A stretch of DNA of 64,000 bases, from contig NZ_QRWD01000008.1 of NCBI RefSeq assembly GCF_003459505.1, positions 68,040-132,039 of the forward strand, written 5' to 3'. Positions 56,770 through 64,000 of this stretch are shown here, one piece after another (positions within the stretch are counted from its first letter, which is position 1; the number at the start of each line of letters is the position of its first letter). Source of the stretch: Collinsella sp. AF20-14LB (GTDB taxonomy: Bacteria > Actinomycetota > Coriobacteriia > Coriobacteriales > Coriobacteriaceae). Below the pieces are notes generated by a model. The model made no database searches. It worked only from the letters and a program-made list of their open reading frames with translations, and had not been told where the DNA came from. The position numbers and the translations under genes were made by a program.

Positions 56770-59769
56770 CTATTTCTTAAGAAGATACGGATAGCTGTCG
56801 CGCACGGCCTTGATGGTCAGGCGGACGGCCTCGGGAAGGCCGGTGTTGACGGCATCGACCGAGACGGTGCGGACCGTGCCGGCGACGCGGACTTTAAAGT
56901 GGTCCTCGTCCACAGCCAGGAAGCCCTCGTTCTCGGAGTTCTCCATGTCCTCCTCGCTCCAGAACAGGGTGAGCTTGTCCTTGTAGGGACGACCCTCCTG
57001 GTAGGGGCAGAACACGGCGCAGTTGCCGCACTCGTTGCACATGCCGTCGACGTGGACGACCTGGTGCTTGGCCAGGCCCGGCACCTTAATTGCCACGTTG
57101 GCGCGGTTGGGGCACACGTCGCAGCAGACCTCGCACACCGAGCCGCAGCCCAGGCAGCGAGTCTTGGTGCAGTTGCGTTTGTCACGGCACAGCGACCCCT
57201 TGCGCTCGTAGCAGGCGTCCTCGCGACCGGCCTGCTCGTTGCAGTCGGCGTACTTGTTAAAGTCCACGCCAGCGATGGCACGGGCGACTTCGGCGGCATC
57301 GGCGATAGCCTCGACCACGGTGGCCGGACCACGACGGCAGTCACCTGCAGCCCAGACGCCCTCGACGCCGGTGGAGGTGGCGGCAAGGCGGCCGCGACGG
57401 TCGTGCTCGACGCCCGCGGCGTCGTACAGGCTGGCATCGATGCCCTCGCCCACGGCGCAAATCACCGTGGTGGCGGGAAGCTCGACGGTCTCGCCCGTGG
57501 CGACGGGGCTGCGACGGCCGCTTGCATCCGGCTCGCCAAGCTCCATAACATCGCAGGTCAGCACGGCGCCGTTGAGCGCCTTGGGCGCCAGCAGCTCGCA
57601 GAACTCAACGCCATCGGCAAAAGCAAGATCGAGCTCTTCCTCGTCGGCGGGCATCTGCTTCTTGGTACGGCGATACACCAGACGCACGTTCTTCACGCCT
57701 GCCAGGCGCTTGGCCACGCGGGCGGCGTCCATGGCGGTGTTGCCGGCACCAATGACCACGACGTCCTCGCCCAGCTCAAGCTTCTCGCCCTTCTTGGCGG
57801 CCTCGAGGAACTCCAGCACGTCGAGCTCGGCACCCTCGCCCAGGCCCGCAGAGCCGGGCATCCAGGCACCGGTGGCCACGACCACGTCGGTAAAGCCCTG
57901 GGCCTTGAGCTCGTCAATGGACTCCACGCGGGCGTTAAGCTGAACCTTGGCGCCAAAGGCCAGGCAGAGCTCAGCGTCGTGCGAGATATCGTCGCTGGCG
58001 ATACGGAACTCGGGGATGATGTGACGGACCACGCCGCCGAGCGAGTCGCGGGCCTCAAAGATGGTGACGGGCACGCCGGCACGCGTCAGGAAGAACGCCG
58101 TCGCCAGGCCGGCCGGACCGCCACCGATAACGGCAACGTTGCGCTCGCCGTCGTTGGCGATAGCCTGGGCGCGCAGCTTGGGCAGCACGGCGGTCATGGC
58201 CTCGCGGGCGGCCTTGAGCTTGCTGGCGCGAATCTGGGCGCCCTCGGGCTCGTAGAACGCACGCTCGCAGGCACGGCCGCAGGGATGCGGACAGATGGTG
58301 CCGGTAATGAACGGCAGGGCGTTGCGCTCGACGACAATGTTGAGCGCGTCCTCGTAGCGGCCCTCGTCAACAGCCGCCAGGTAGGCGGGAATATCCTGCT
58401 GGATGGGGCAGCCCGTGCGGCACGGCGTGGTAAAGCAGTCGGAAAGCGGGCTCTTGCCAGCGACCTTGCGGTCGGGCAGCGGGCGCAGCGGCTTCTTGTA
58501 GAGCGGGTTGGTGAGCGAGTCGGCCTGGATCGCGGTCACGGCCTCGAGCGAGATGTCCTCAAACGGCTTGCCGTCCAGGTCGGCAAACTCGCCGGCCATC
58601 TGGCTAAAGCGCTCGTAGCCACCGGGCTTGAGCACGTCGGTCGCCAGGGTGACGGGCCAAATGCCGGCGTCATACAGGGCGCGGATGTTGTAGGCCGTGG
58701 CGCCGCCGGAGTAGCTGATGCGCAGCTTGCCATCGAACTGCTCGGTAATGCGGCGAGCAGCCTCGATGGTCAGCGAGAACAGCGAACGGCCCGACATGTA
58801 CATCTCGGTGGAAGGCAGCTCGTTCCTCGTCACGTCGACGGGGAAGGTGTTGGTGAGCTTGACGCCAAACTCCAGACCACGCTCGGCGCACAGGGCAATC
58901 AGGCGCTCGAACATGGGCACGGCGTCGACCCACTGCAGGTCCTCGCGGAAGTGCGTGTCATCGAAGACGATGTAGTCAAAGCCCAGCTCGTTCAGACGCT
59001 GACGGGCAAACTCATAGCCCAGCAGCGTGGGGTTGCACTTGATGTAGGTGTTGAGGCCCTTCTCGGTGATGAGGTAGGTCGCGATGCGCTCGATCTCGGC
59101 CGGCGGGCAGCCATGCAGCGTGGACTCGGTGATGGAGTTGGAGACGCGCGCCGGGATGGACTCAACAAACGCGGCGTCGACATGCTCAAACTTGTCCAGG
59201 TTAGCGAGCGCCCACGTGCGGCACTCGTTCCAAACCTCGGAGCCGCTGGCGTCCTTCATACCCTCGATGTAGGCGTCGACCTTGGGGCTCTTGATGCCCT
59301 CGAGGTCATAACCCACGGACATGTTGAAGACAAAGCCGTCCGGGCTACCCAGACCGTACTCGCGAGCGATCAGGTGGCAGGCAAACCATGCCTTCACGTA
59401 CTCGGCAAAGGCCTGCGGAACCTCGAGCTCGGTCGACCACTCGCAGTTGTAGCACTCGTCCTGCGCCACAATGCAGGGTTTGTTCACACACTTGGAGAGC
59501 TCCTCGCCGTCCATAACCTGAACGGTCTTGAGCTCAAAGAAGCGGGAACCGGCCACGTAGGATGCCACGATGTTCTGGGCCAGCTGCGTGTTGGGGCCGG
59601 CGGCCGGGCCAAACGGGGTCTCGATGCGCTCGTCAAAAATGGGAAGCGCACCCTCCTGGTTGGTCGCGACCATCTTGCGCACGCCAAAGATGGCGTCCTG
59701 GGTCTTATGCTCCTCGATGATCCAGTTCATCAGCTGCGAAAACGGGATCGGCCTCATGATGTCGCTCAT
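56770..59769 (-). CDS. ygfK: YgfK-type FAD/iron-sulfur oxidoreductase
   Basis: This 999-residue protein (annotated elsewhere as putative selenate reductase subunit) has an N-terminal dihydroorotate-dehydrogenase-like barrel (residues 1-430), a GltD-like middle part with CRTGCPIQQDIPAYL, the FAD loop VIGGGPAGLATAFF (about 550) and the NAD(P) loop VIGAGNTAMDAARV (about 680). Two 4Fe-4S regions follow (CLGCGSVCEVCCDVCP, CNECGNCAVFCPYQ, about 870-930). In uric-acid-degrading gut bacteria YgfK is required for growth on urate. It probably moves electrons for a reductive purine ring step. Confidence 0.92.
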   Translation of the reverse strand: MSDIMRPIPFSQLMNWIIEEHKTQDAIFGVRKMVATNQEGALPIFDERIETPFGPAAGPNTQLAQNIVASYVAGSRFFELKTVQVMDGEELSKCVNKPCIVAQDECYNCEWSTELEVPQAFAEYVKAWFACHLIAREYGLGSPDGFVFNMSVGYDLEGIKSPKVDAYIEGMKDASGSEVWNECRTWALANLDKFEHVDAAFVESIPARVSNSITESTLHGCPPAEIERIATYLITEKGLNTYIKCNPTLLGYEFARQRLNELGFDYIVFDDTHFREDLQWVDAVPMFERLIALCAERGLEFGVKLTNTFPVDVTRNELPSTEMYMSGRSLFSLTIEAARRITEQFDGKLRISYSGGATAYNIRALYDAGIWPVTLATDVLKPGGYERFSQMAGEFADLDGKPFEDISLEAVTAIQADSLTNPLYKKPLRPLPDRKVAGKSPLSDCFTTPCRTGCPIQQDIPAYLAAVDEGRYEDALNIVVERNALPFITGTICPHPCGRACERAFYEPEGAQIRASKLKAAREAMTAVLPKLRAQAIANDGERNVAVIGGGPAGLATAFFLTRAGVPVTIFEARDSLGGVVRHIIPEFRIASDDISHDAELCLAFGAKVQLNARVESIDELKAQGFTDVVVATGAWMPGSAGLGEGAELDVLEFLEAAKKGEKLELGEDVVVIGAGNTAMDAARVAKRLAGVKNVRLVYRRTKKQMPADEEELDLAFADGVEFCELLAPKALNGAVLTCDVMELGEPDASGRRSPVATGETVELPATTVICAVGEGIDASLYDAAGVEHDRRGRLAATSTGVEGVWAAGDCRRGPATVVEAIADAAEVARAIAGVDFNKYADCNEQAGREDACYERKGSLCRDKRNCTKTRCLGCGSVCEVCCDVCPNRANVAIKVPGLAKHQVVHVDGMCNECGNCAVFCPYQEGRPYKDKLTLFWSEEDMENSENEGFLAVDEDHFKVRVAGTVRTVSVDAVNTGLPEAVRLTIKAVRDSYPYLLKK

Positions 59770-59866
59770 AGTGAGCTCCTCTCTGTAACGCCCGGCGAGA
59801 CCGCGCGGCGGGCGAAATACGGTGTAGCGCTAGCACAGCGCCGGCGACCCCGCGGAGGCCGCCTAT

Positions 59867-59902
59867 GCGCGCGTCGGATGCGGCGAAACATCCGACGCGC
59901 GC
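59867..59902. repeat. GC-rich perfect hairpin between ssnA and ygfK
   Basis: GCGCGCGTCGGATG and its exact complement form a 14-bp stem with an 8-base loop. There is no U-tract on either strand, so it more likely marks mRNA processing or stability in the ssnA-ygfK transcript than termination. A similar 12-bp hairpin lies at 61422-61453. Confidence 0.7.
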
Positions 59903-59917
59903 GAATCTACTTGTGAA

Positions 59918-61273
59918 TTAGTAGGCGCGATCGTTGAGCGTGCTCCAGAGCTTTTTAGACTCAGCCATGGTCCACGCGTTGATCTTGTCCTCATCAATGC
60001 CAACGAACTCGCGATCCTTGTACAGGACGCGGCCGTTGATGATGGTGGTGCGGCAGTTTTTGCCCATCATGCCAAAGAGCATGTGGCCGTCGATGTTCTC
60101 CTCGCTCAGCGGCGTAAAGGGCTTGTAGTCCATGACGATGACGTCGGCGGCAGCGCCGGCCTCGAGCACGCCGAGCTTGCGATCGAAGTACTTGCTCGCC
60201 ATCTTGGCGTTGTTCTCGAACAGCATGGTCATGGCCTCGCACCAGCCCACGTTGGGCATGGCGGCGTTGTGGCGCTGAATGATCAGGAAGACCTTGAGGC
60301 TCTCGAGCATATCGTGGGTGTAGGCGTCGGTGCCCATGCACACGGGGATGCCGCGGCGGAAGAACTCGAGCACGGGGGCGCAGCCCACGGCGTTGCCCAT
60401 ATTGGATTCGGGGTTGTTGACGAGCCAGGTGCCGGACTCCTTGACGATATCCATCTCGGCAGGCGTCACGTGAATGCAGTGGCCGAGCATAGTGTCGGGA
60501 CCCAGCAGGTTGTGCTGCAGCAGGCGCTCAACAGGGCTGATGCCACCGCGGTTGAGGCGGGAGTCCCACACGTCATTCATGCCCTCGCACACATGGATGT
60601 GGAAGCCGGTCAAGCCGTTGTTGGCCTCGGCCATCTTGTCCATGGTCTCGTCCGAAAGCGTAAAGGTGGCATGTCCGCCAAACATGGCGGCGATCATGTG
60701 GTTGTCGTTATCGCGACGCTCCTTGGCGGCCCACTGGGCAAACTCGGCGTTCTCGGCAATGGCCTGGTCGCATTTTTCCTGACCGCGGCGGTCGGAGACC
60801 TCGTAGCACAGGCACGAACGCATGCCCAGCTCCTGAGCTGCATCCTTAATGGTAAAGAGGCTGCCTGGGATCTCGCAGAAGCTCGCGTGGTGATCGAAGA
60901 TCGTTGTGACGCCATCGCGGATGGAGTCAAGAATCGTGGCATAGGCGCTGGCCTTGGTGCCGTCGAGCGTCAGGTTGTCATCGATCTTCCACCACTGCTG
61001 CTCAAGATTCTCCAAAAAGTTGGTGGGGTTGCAGCCCTTAATGGCAAGGCCGCGGGCCAGACCCGAGTAGATGTGGGTGTGGCAGTTGATGAGTCCGGGC
61101 ATGATGAGGTTGCCCTGGGCGTCGACGTACTCGGCATCCGGGTACTTGGCCTTGAGCTCGCGCTCGGGGCCCACTTCGACGATCGTATCTCCGTCAATGG
61201 CGACCGCACCGTTGGGAATGAACGGGGTCTGAGAATTGCGGGTAAAGACGGAACCGTTAGCGACCAGAAGCAT
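59918..61273 (-). CDS. ssnA: Aminohydrolase SsnA
   Basis: This 451-residue amidohydrolase of the guanine deaminase/TrzN group has the metal ligands NCHTHIYSG (about residues 62-70), HIHVCEG (about 225) and TDAYTHDM (about 308). SsnA is a fixed member of the anaerobic uric-acid gene set; it probably hydrolyses a C-N bond in a purine-derived ring, but the substrate is not proven. The ATG at 61271-61273 is chosen because AGGGAG stands 7 bases upstream and the conserved start LLVANGSV begins there. It lies between the permease and ygfK on the same strand. Confidence 0.9.
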   Translation of the reverse strand: MLLVANGSVFTRNSQTPFIPNGAVAIDGDTIVEVGPERELKAKYPDAEYVDAQGNLIMPGLINCHTHIYSGLARGLAIKGCNPTNFLENLEQQWWKIDDNLTLDGTKASAYATILDSIRDGVTTIFDHHASFCEIPGSLFTIKDAAQELGMRSCLCYEVSDRRGQEKCDQAIAENAEFAQWAAKERRDNDNHMIAAMFGGHATFTLSDETMDKMAEANNGLTGFHIHVCEGMNDVWDSRLNRGGISPVERLLQHNLLGPDTMLGHCIHVTPAEMDIVKESGTWLVNNPESNMGNAVGCAPVLEFFRRGIPVCMGTDAYTHDMLESLKVFLIIQRHNAAMPNVGWCEAMTMLFENNAKMASKYFDRKLGVLEAGAAADVIVMDYKPFTPLSEENIDGHMLFGMMGKNCRTTIINGRVLYKDREFVGIDEDKINAWTMAESKKLWSTLNDRAY

Positions 61274-61421
61274 GAATGCTCCCTTCAACATCAGAGGCGG
61301 GGTTTGACACCTCTGACATAGCGGAAGTGCGAAGCGCCGGCCTACACCGGAAACGGGCCCTCTCCCGTCAACGCTTCACCAAAGGGGCAAGCCCTTTGAA
61401 GTGCGGCCTATCGCCGCATGG

Positions 61422-61453
61422 CGTCGGCGGACGAGGCGATACGTCCGCCGACG
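61422..61453. repeat. GC-rich perfect hairpin between the permease and ssnA
   Basis: CGTCGGCGGACG and its exact complement form a 12-bp stem with an 8-base loop. No U-tract follows, so read-through from the permease gene into ssnA is expected. It resembles the hairpin at 59867-59902 in plan and core sequence (CGTCGG). Confidence 0.7.
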
Positions 61454-61469
61454 AATAGCACCGAATTGG

Positions 61470-62864
61470 TTACTTCTTGCTCTCGGGCAAGACCAGATCC
61501 ACGGCAGCGTCCTTGGCGGCATCGATGTGCTGAGCCACGACCGGCGTCTGCGGAAGGATCAGATTAAGGACAATGGCCATGATTGCGGTGGGGGTTACGG
61601 CATTGGAGCCGATGACGGTGGACACCCAGGCGGGCATACCCTCGCCGGCAAGGCAACCGCTGGCCATCCAGATACCCAGGCCAAAGACGACGGAGGTGCC
61701 GACGATGGTGGTAGTGCGCTGCGTGAGGCCCTCGCGGGTGAACATGCGCACGCCATTCATGGTGATGGTGCCAAAGACGCCGACGGTCGCGCCGCCGATG
61801 ACGGGCTGCGGGATAGCGGAAAGGACGGCAGAGAGCTGCGGGAACAGACCGGCAATGGCAAAGACGGCCGCGATGATCACAAAGACCCACTTGTTGACGA
61901 CCTTGTTGGAGCAGATGATGCCCACGTTCTGGCCAAGGGCGCTGGTGGGAAGACCGCCCAGCAGGCCGCCGACCATAGAGGTGAGGCCCTGGGACACGAT
62001 AGCGCCGGAGAGCTCGCGCTCGGTGGGCATACGGTCGATGGAGCCCAGGCAAGCGGCGGAGACGTCACCGATAACCTGGATGGCGACCATGGGGAACACG
62101 ACGGCGAGGGTAATGCAGACCTCGGGATCAAACTCGAGCGCGTAGGGCATGAGCTTGGGAAGAGCGAAGACCTGGGCGGTGGCGACGCTGGAGAAGTCAA
62201 TCATGCCAAAGGGGATGGAGACGATCATGCCGACGATCATGCCAAAGAACACGGATCCCAGCTTGAGCGTGCCCTTGCCAAAGTTGGCGAGCGCAAAGAC
62301 CACGGCGAAGGTGATAAGAGCGACGCACCAGGCCTGCGGGGTGCCCCACAGCGGCGTACCCATACCGCCGGCCATATACTTGACGGCCGTGGGATAGAGA
62401 GAGACGCCGATGGAGAAGATGACCGTACCGGTCACGACGGGCGGGAACAGCCACTTAATCTTGCTGTAAGCCAGACCAAAGAGGACCGCGACGGCGCCGC
62501 CGACGATCTCGCCGCCCAGCAGCGCACCAAAGCTAAAGCCCGAGGCACCCATGGCCTGCAGGGCCGGTAAGAACGCGAACGAAACGCCCATGACGATGGG
62601 CAGGCCGCCGCCGATGCGACGGAAGGGGGCAAAGGCCTGAAGGGCCGTGTCGATCGCCGAAAGAATGAGCGCGACCTGGATGATGTCGGTGCTCTGCTGG
62701 CTATTAAAGCCGTAGACGCCGGCCATGATGACAGCCGGGGTGATGATACCGGCAAACGAAGCCAGTACGTGCTGAAGGGCACACGGGATCATTTCCTTAA
62801 CGGGAGGCATGCCTTCACGAGTGAACAGGGCTTCAGTGCCGTTCGTAACCGTCTCCTGGGTCAT
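61470..62864 (-). CDS. NCS2-family purine permease
   Basis: This 464-residue membrane protein has 12-14 hydrophobic segments. It carries the NCS2 features ALQHVLASFAGIITPAVIM at the start, a QxGxT-like region in TSALGQNVGIICSNK (about residue 308) and VIGGATVGVFGTITMNGVRM (about 350-369). The likely substrates are xanthine or uric acid, by its place at the head of the ssnA-ygfK-xdhD operon, like UacT or XanQ in E. coli. Its promoter region is shared with a divergent PAS-HTH regulator and contains an iron-box-like sequence. Confidence 0.88.
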   Translation of the reverse strand: MTQETVTNGTEALFTREGMPPVKEMIPCALQHVLASFAGIITPAVIMAGVYGFNSQQSTDIIQVALILSAIDTALQAFAPFRRIGGGLPIVMGVSFAFLPALQAMGASGFSFGALLGGEIVGGAVAVLFGLAYSKIKWLFPPVVTGTVIFSIGVSLYPTAVKYMAGGMGTPLWGTPQAWCVALITFAVVFALANFGKGTLKLGSVFFGMIVGMIVSIPFGMIDFSSVATAQVFALPKLMPYALEFDPEVCITLAVVFPMVAIQVIGDVSAACLGSIDRMPTERELSGAIVSQGLTSMVGGLLGGLPTSALGQNVGIICSNKVVNKWVFVIIAAVFAIAGLFPQLSAVLSAIPQPVIGGATVGVFGTITMNGVRMFTREGLTQRTTTIVGTSVVFGLGIWMASGCLAGEGMPAWVSTVIGSNAVTPTAIMAIVLNLILPQTPVVAQHIDAAKDAAVDLVLPESKK

Positions 62865-62950
62865 TTGACCACCAATCCTCGAAATAGTTGTTTCGCATCT
62901 AACGCTCTATTGTGACGCAGTGCGGGGTTGAGGTTGTGCCTTCGTTGCAT

Positions 62951-62980
62951 ATCGTATTAAAGATGATTCTCATTCTCAAT
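62951..62980 (-). promoter_or_regulatory. Candidate permease promoter overlapped by a Fur-like box
   Basis: On the minus strand TTGAGA (62974-62979) and TACGAT (62951-62956) have a 17-base spacer. The -35 overlaps ATTGAGAATGAGAATCATC, which is close to the AATGAGAATCATT core of Fur-type iron boxes. If real, the operon for iron-sulfur-rich XdhD, ferredoxin and YgfK would respond to iron. Confidence 0.4.
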
Positions 62981-63215
62981 AATAATTTTTTGTTATCAGA
63001 CTATTCTTCAGCTGAGATAATGCATTTCCGCAGGTCAGGAAAGTGTCTGGTCAAAATAACATCTTACTTTTCTTTTGGTCGACCGTTTACCGCCAAAATC
63101 ATACCGTTCGTCTGCATTACGCAATGTACCTGCGGATATACGAGATGATGAGCAGCGTGTTACCATGAGAAAAAATTGTTATGAACATTTCCGATTTCAC
63201 CCAAAGGAGTTGCCC

Positions 63216-63872
63216 GTGAACGAGACCGTACGCCGCTTTTTGCCGATGGTCGATTTCCTGGAGCAGATACTCGGTAAGAACAGCGAGATCGTGCTGCACG
63301 ATTTCTCGGATCCCGACCACGCCATCGTCGATATTCGCAACGGCATTGTGAGTGGCCGCAAGGTCGGCGGTCCCGCCACCGATCTGGCGCTCAAGATCAT
63401 GCACGACCCCAAGTATCGCGACCTGCCGTTTATTACGGGCTACGAGGGCCGCGGCGCCGGAGGCAAGACGCTGGAGTCCGCGACGTTCTTTATCCGCGAG
63501 GATGACGAGATCGTCGGTATGCTCTGCGTCAACACCGACCTCTCGACCGTACGCTCCATAAACGCCATGGCGCAGCAGCTCATGGCGTGCTTCGACGCAG
63601 CGCCGACGCGCACGGAGCCCGCCCCTATCGAGGTCGAAAGCCTTTCGGAGTCTACACAGGAGCTCATCGACCGCAGCATTGCCGAGTTGCTGAGCGCGCG
63701 CGGGCTGGATGTAGCGTCGCTTGGCCAGAGCGACCGCGTGGACGTCATTCGCCACCTCAACGGCAACGGGGTGTTCATGCTCAAGGGCGCTGTGGCCTGC
63801 GCCGCCACCGCGCTGGGCATTTCGGAGCCCAGCGTATACCGCTACCTGCAAAAAGTCCGCAAGGAAGGCTAA
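63216..63872 (+). CDS. YheO/DauR-type PAS-HTH transcriptional regulator, second copy
   Basis: This 218-residue protein has the same plan as the regulator at 46589: the PAS-like domain (EIVLHDFSDPDHAIVDIRNG, about residues 25-44, to MLCVNTDLSTVRSINAM) and a C-terminal helix-turn-helix (GVFMLKGAVACAATALGIS then EPSVYRYLQKVRK). The start is taken as GTG 63216-63218 because AAAGGAG stands 6 bases upstream and the length then matches its paralogue; an earlier ATG adds a non-conserved stretch. It is divergent from the permease-ssnA-ygfK-xdhD operon and probably controls it. Confidence 0.85.
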   Translation: MNETVRRFLPMVDFLEQILGKNSEIVLHDFSDPDHAIVDIRNGIVSGRKVGGPATDLALKIMHDPKYRDLPFITGYEGRGAGGKTLESATFFIREDDEIVGMLCVNTDLSTVRSINAMAQQLMACFDAAPTRTEPAPIEVESLSESTQELIDRSIAELLSARGLDVASLGQSDRVDVIRHLNGNGVFMLKGAVACAATALGISEPSVYRYLQKVRKEG

Positions 63873-63953
63873 ACGTGATCCCTTGGGGACGAAGGGAAAC
63901 GGATCATTTTTGTCGCATCGCTTGACAAAAGACCCTGCAGCTCGCACTGAACT

Positions 63954-63991
63954 GCCTCCCATTTCTTGGACATGAGAAATGGGAGGCTTTC
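63954..63991 (+). terminator. Intrinsic terminator after the second regulator
   Basis: A perfect 13-bp stem, GCCTCCCATTTCT with AGAAATGGGAGGC, and a TTTCTTT tract lie about 80 bases after the regulator's stop codon. Confidence 0.85.
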
Positions 63992-64000
63992 TTTATGCGC

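Noticed and set aside
54113..59916. Two long plus-strand open frames (about 890 and 1000 codons) opposite xdhD and ygfK
   Set aside because: Both are antisense to clear enzymes with intact motifs, have no recognisable domains and lack convincing ribosome binding sites.
1..64000. tRNA or rRNA genes
   Set aside because: I looked for TTCRA-type T-loops followed by an acceptor end and for rRNA-like blocks in the gaps and found none. A tRNAscan-SE run would settle this.

Overview
The window reads as a chromosomal segment of a high-GC, anaerobic gut actinobacterium of the class Coriobacteriia, most likely Collinsella or a close relative. The reasons are the high GC of its codons, AAAGGAG-type ribosome binding sites, the style of the ribosomal genes and the anaerobic purine (uric acid) gene set. 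This is an inference from gene content; no 16S gene lies in the window.

Layout. Positions 1-1.7 kb hold a DUF2975-like membrane protein with a small Cro-like regulator, fused at its stop codon to a 5'-truncated tyrosine integrase. Positions 2-5.7 kb are core genes: an ACT-domain protein, citrate synthase and two convergent Cof-type HAD phosphatases. Positions 6-16.2 kb are an accessory island. Its left part is a decayed phage or integrative-element replication module on the minus strand: a sigma-like regulator, a DUF2815-type ssDNA-binding protein, the first codons of a phage DNA polymerase and a frameshifted serine-recombinase zinc ribbon. Its right part is a plus-strand defence operon: an ABC-three-component system (effector, middle component, Rad50-like ATPase), a Cro-like regulator, a truncated DNA methyltransferase and McrB/McrC. 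Two diverged direct copies of a roughly 220-240 bp HAD-gene leader flank the island. The right copy is still joined to the first 15 or so codons of a lost second HAD gene.

Positions 16.5-27.2 kb hold adenine deaminase, tyrS, a U32 peptidase, a class A penicillin-binding protein, argR, a family 2 glycosyltransferase and truA. Positions 27.2-37 kb are the minus-strand spc/alpha ribosomal operon. It begins at rplE rather than rplN/rplX and runs through secY, adk, map, infA, rpmJ, rpsMKD and rpoA to rplQ.

Positions 37.3-47.2 kb and 53.5-63.9 kb are two halves of the anaerobic purine/uric-acid catabolic gene set known from gut bacteria. The first half carries xdhC, yqeB, yqeC, hyuA, a mocA-like gene, ygeW, ygeY and ygeX. 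The second carries xdhD, a polyferredoxin, ygfK, ssnA and an NCS2 permease. Each half is divergent from its own YheO/DauR-type PAS-HTH regulator. Together they should import and hydroxylate or dehydroxylate purines on a selenium-dependent Mo enzyme, open the rings and degrade the fragments through hydantoinase, carbamoyltransferase, YgeY and diaminopropionate ammonia-lyase. Adenine deaminase at 16.5 kb could feed the pathway.

The 47.3-53.4 kb stretch between the halves is accessory. It holds an unknown single-pass membrane protein, an AAA/DUF4143 ATPase preceded by four 13-mers repeated exactly every 33 bp, a DEDD exonuclease, a 41-residue hydrophobic peptide, and an AbiEi-like gene flanked by two arrays of 62-bp hairpin repeats. 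The most unusual signals in the window are non-coding: the hairpin arrays, the HAD leader whose Shine-Dalgarno-masking stem shows compensatory changes between copies, the 33-bp phased repeats, and nested palindromes at gene ends. No tRNA, rRNA or CRISPR array was seen.
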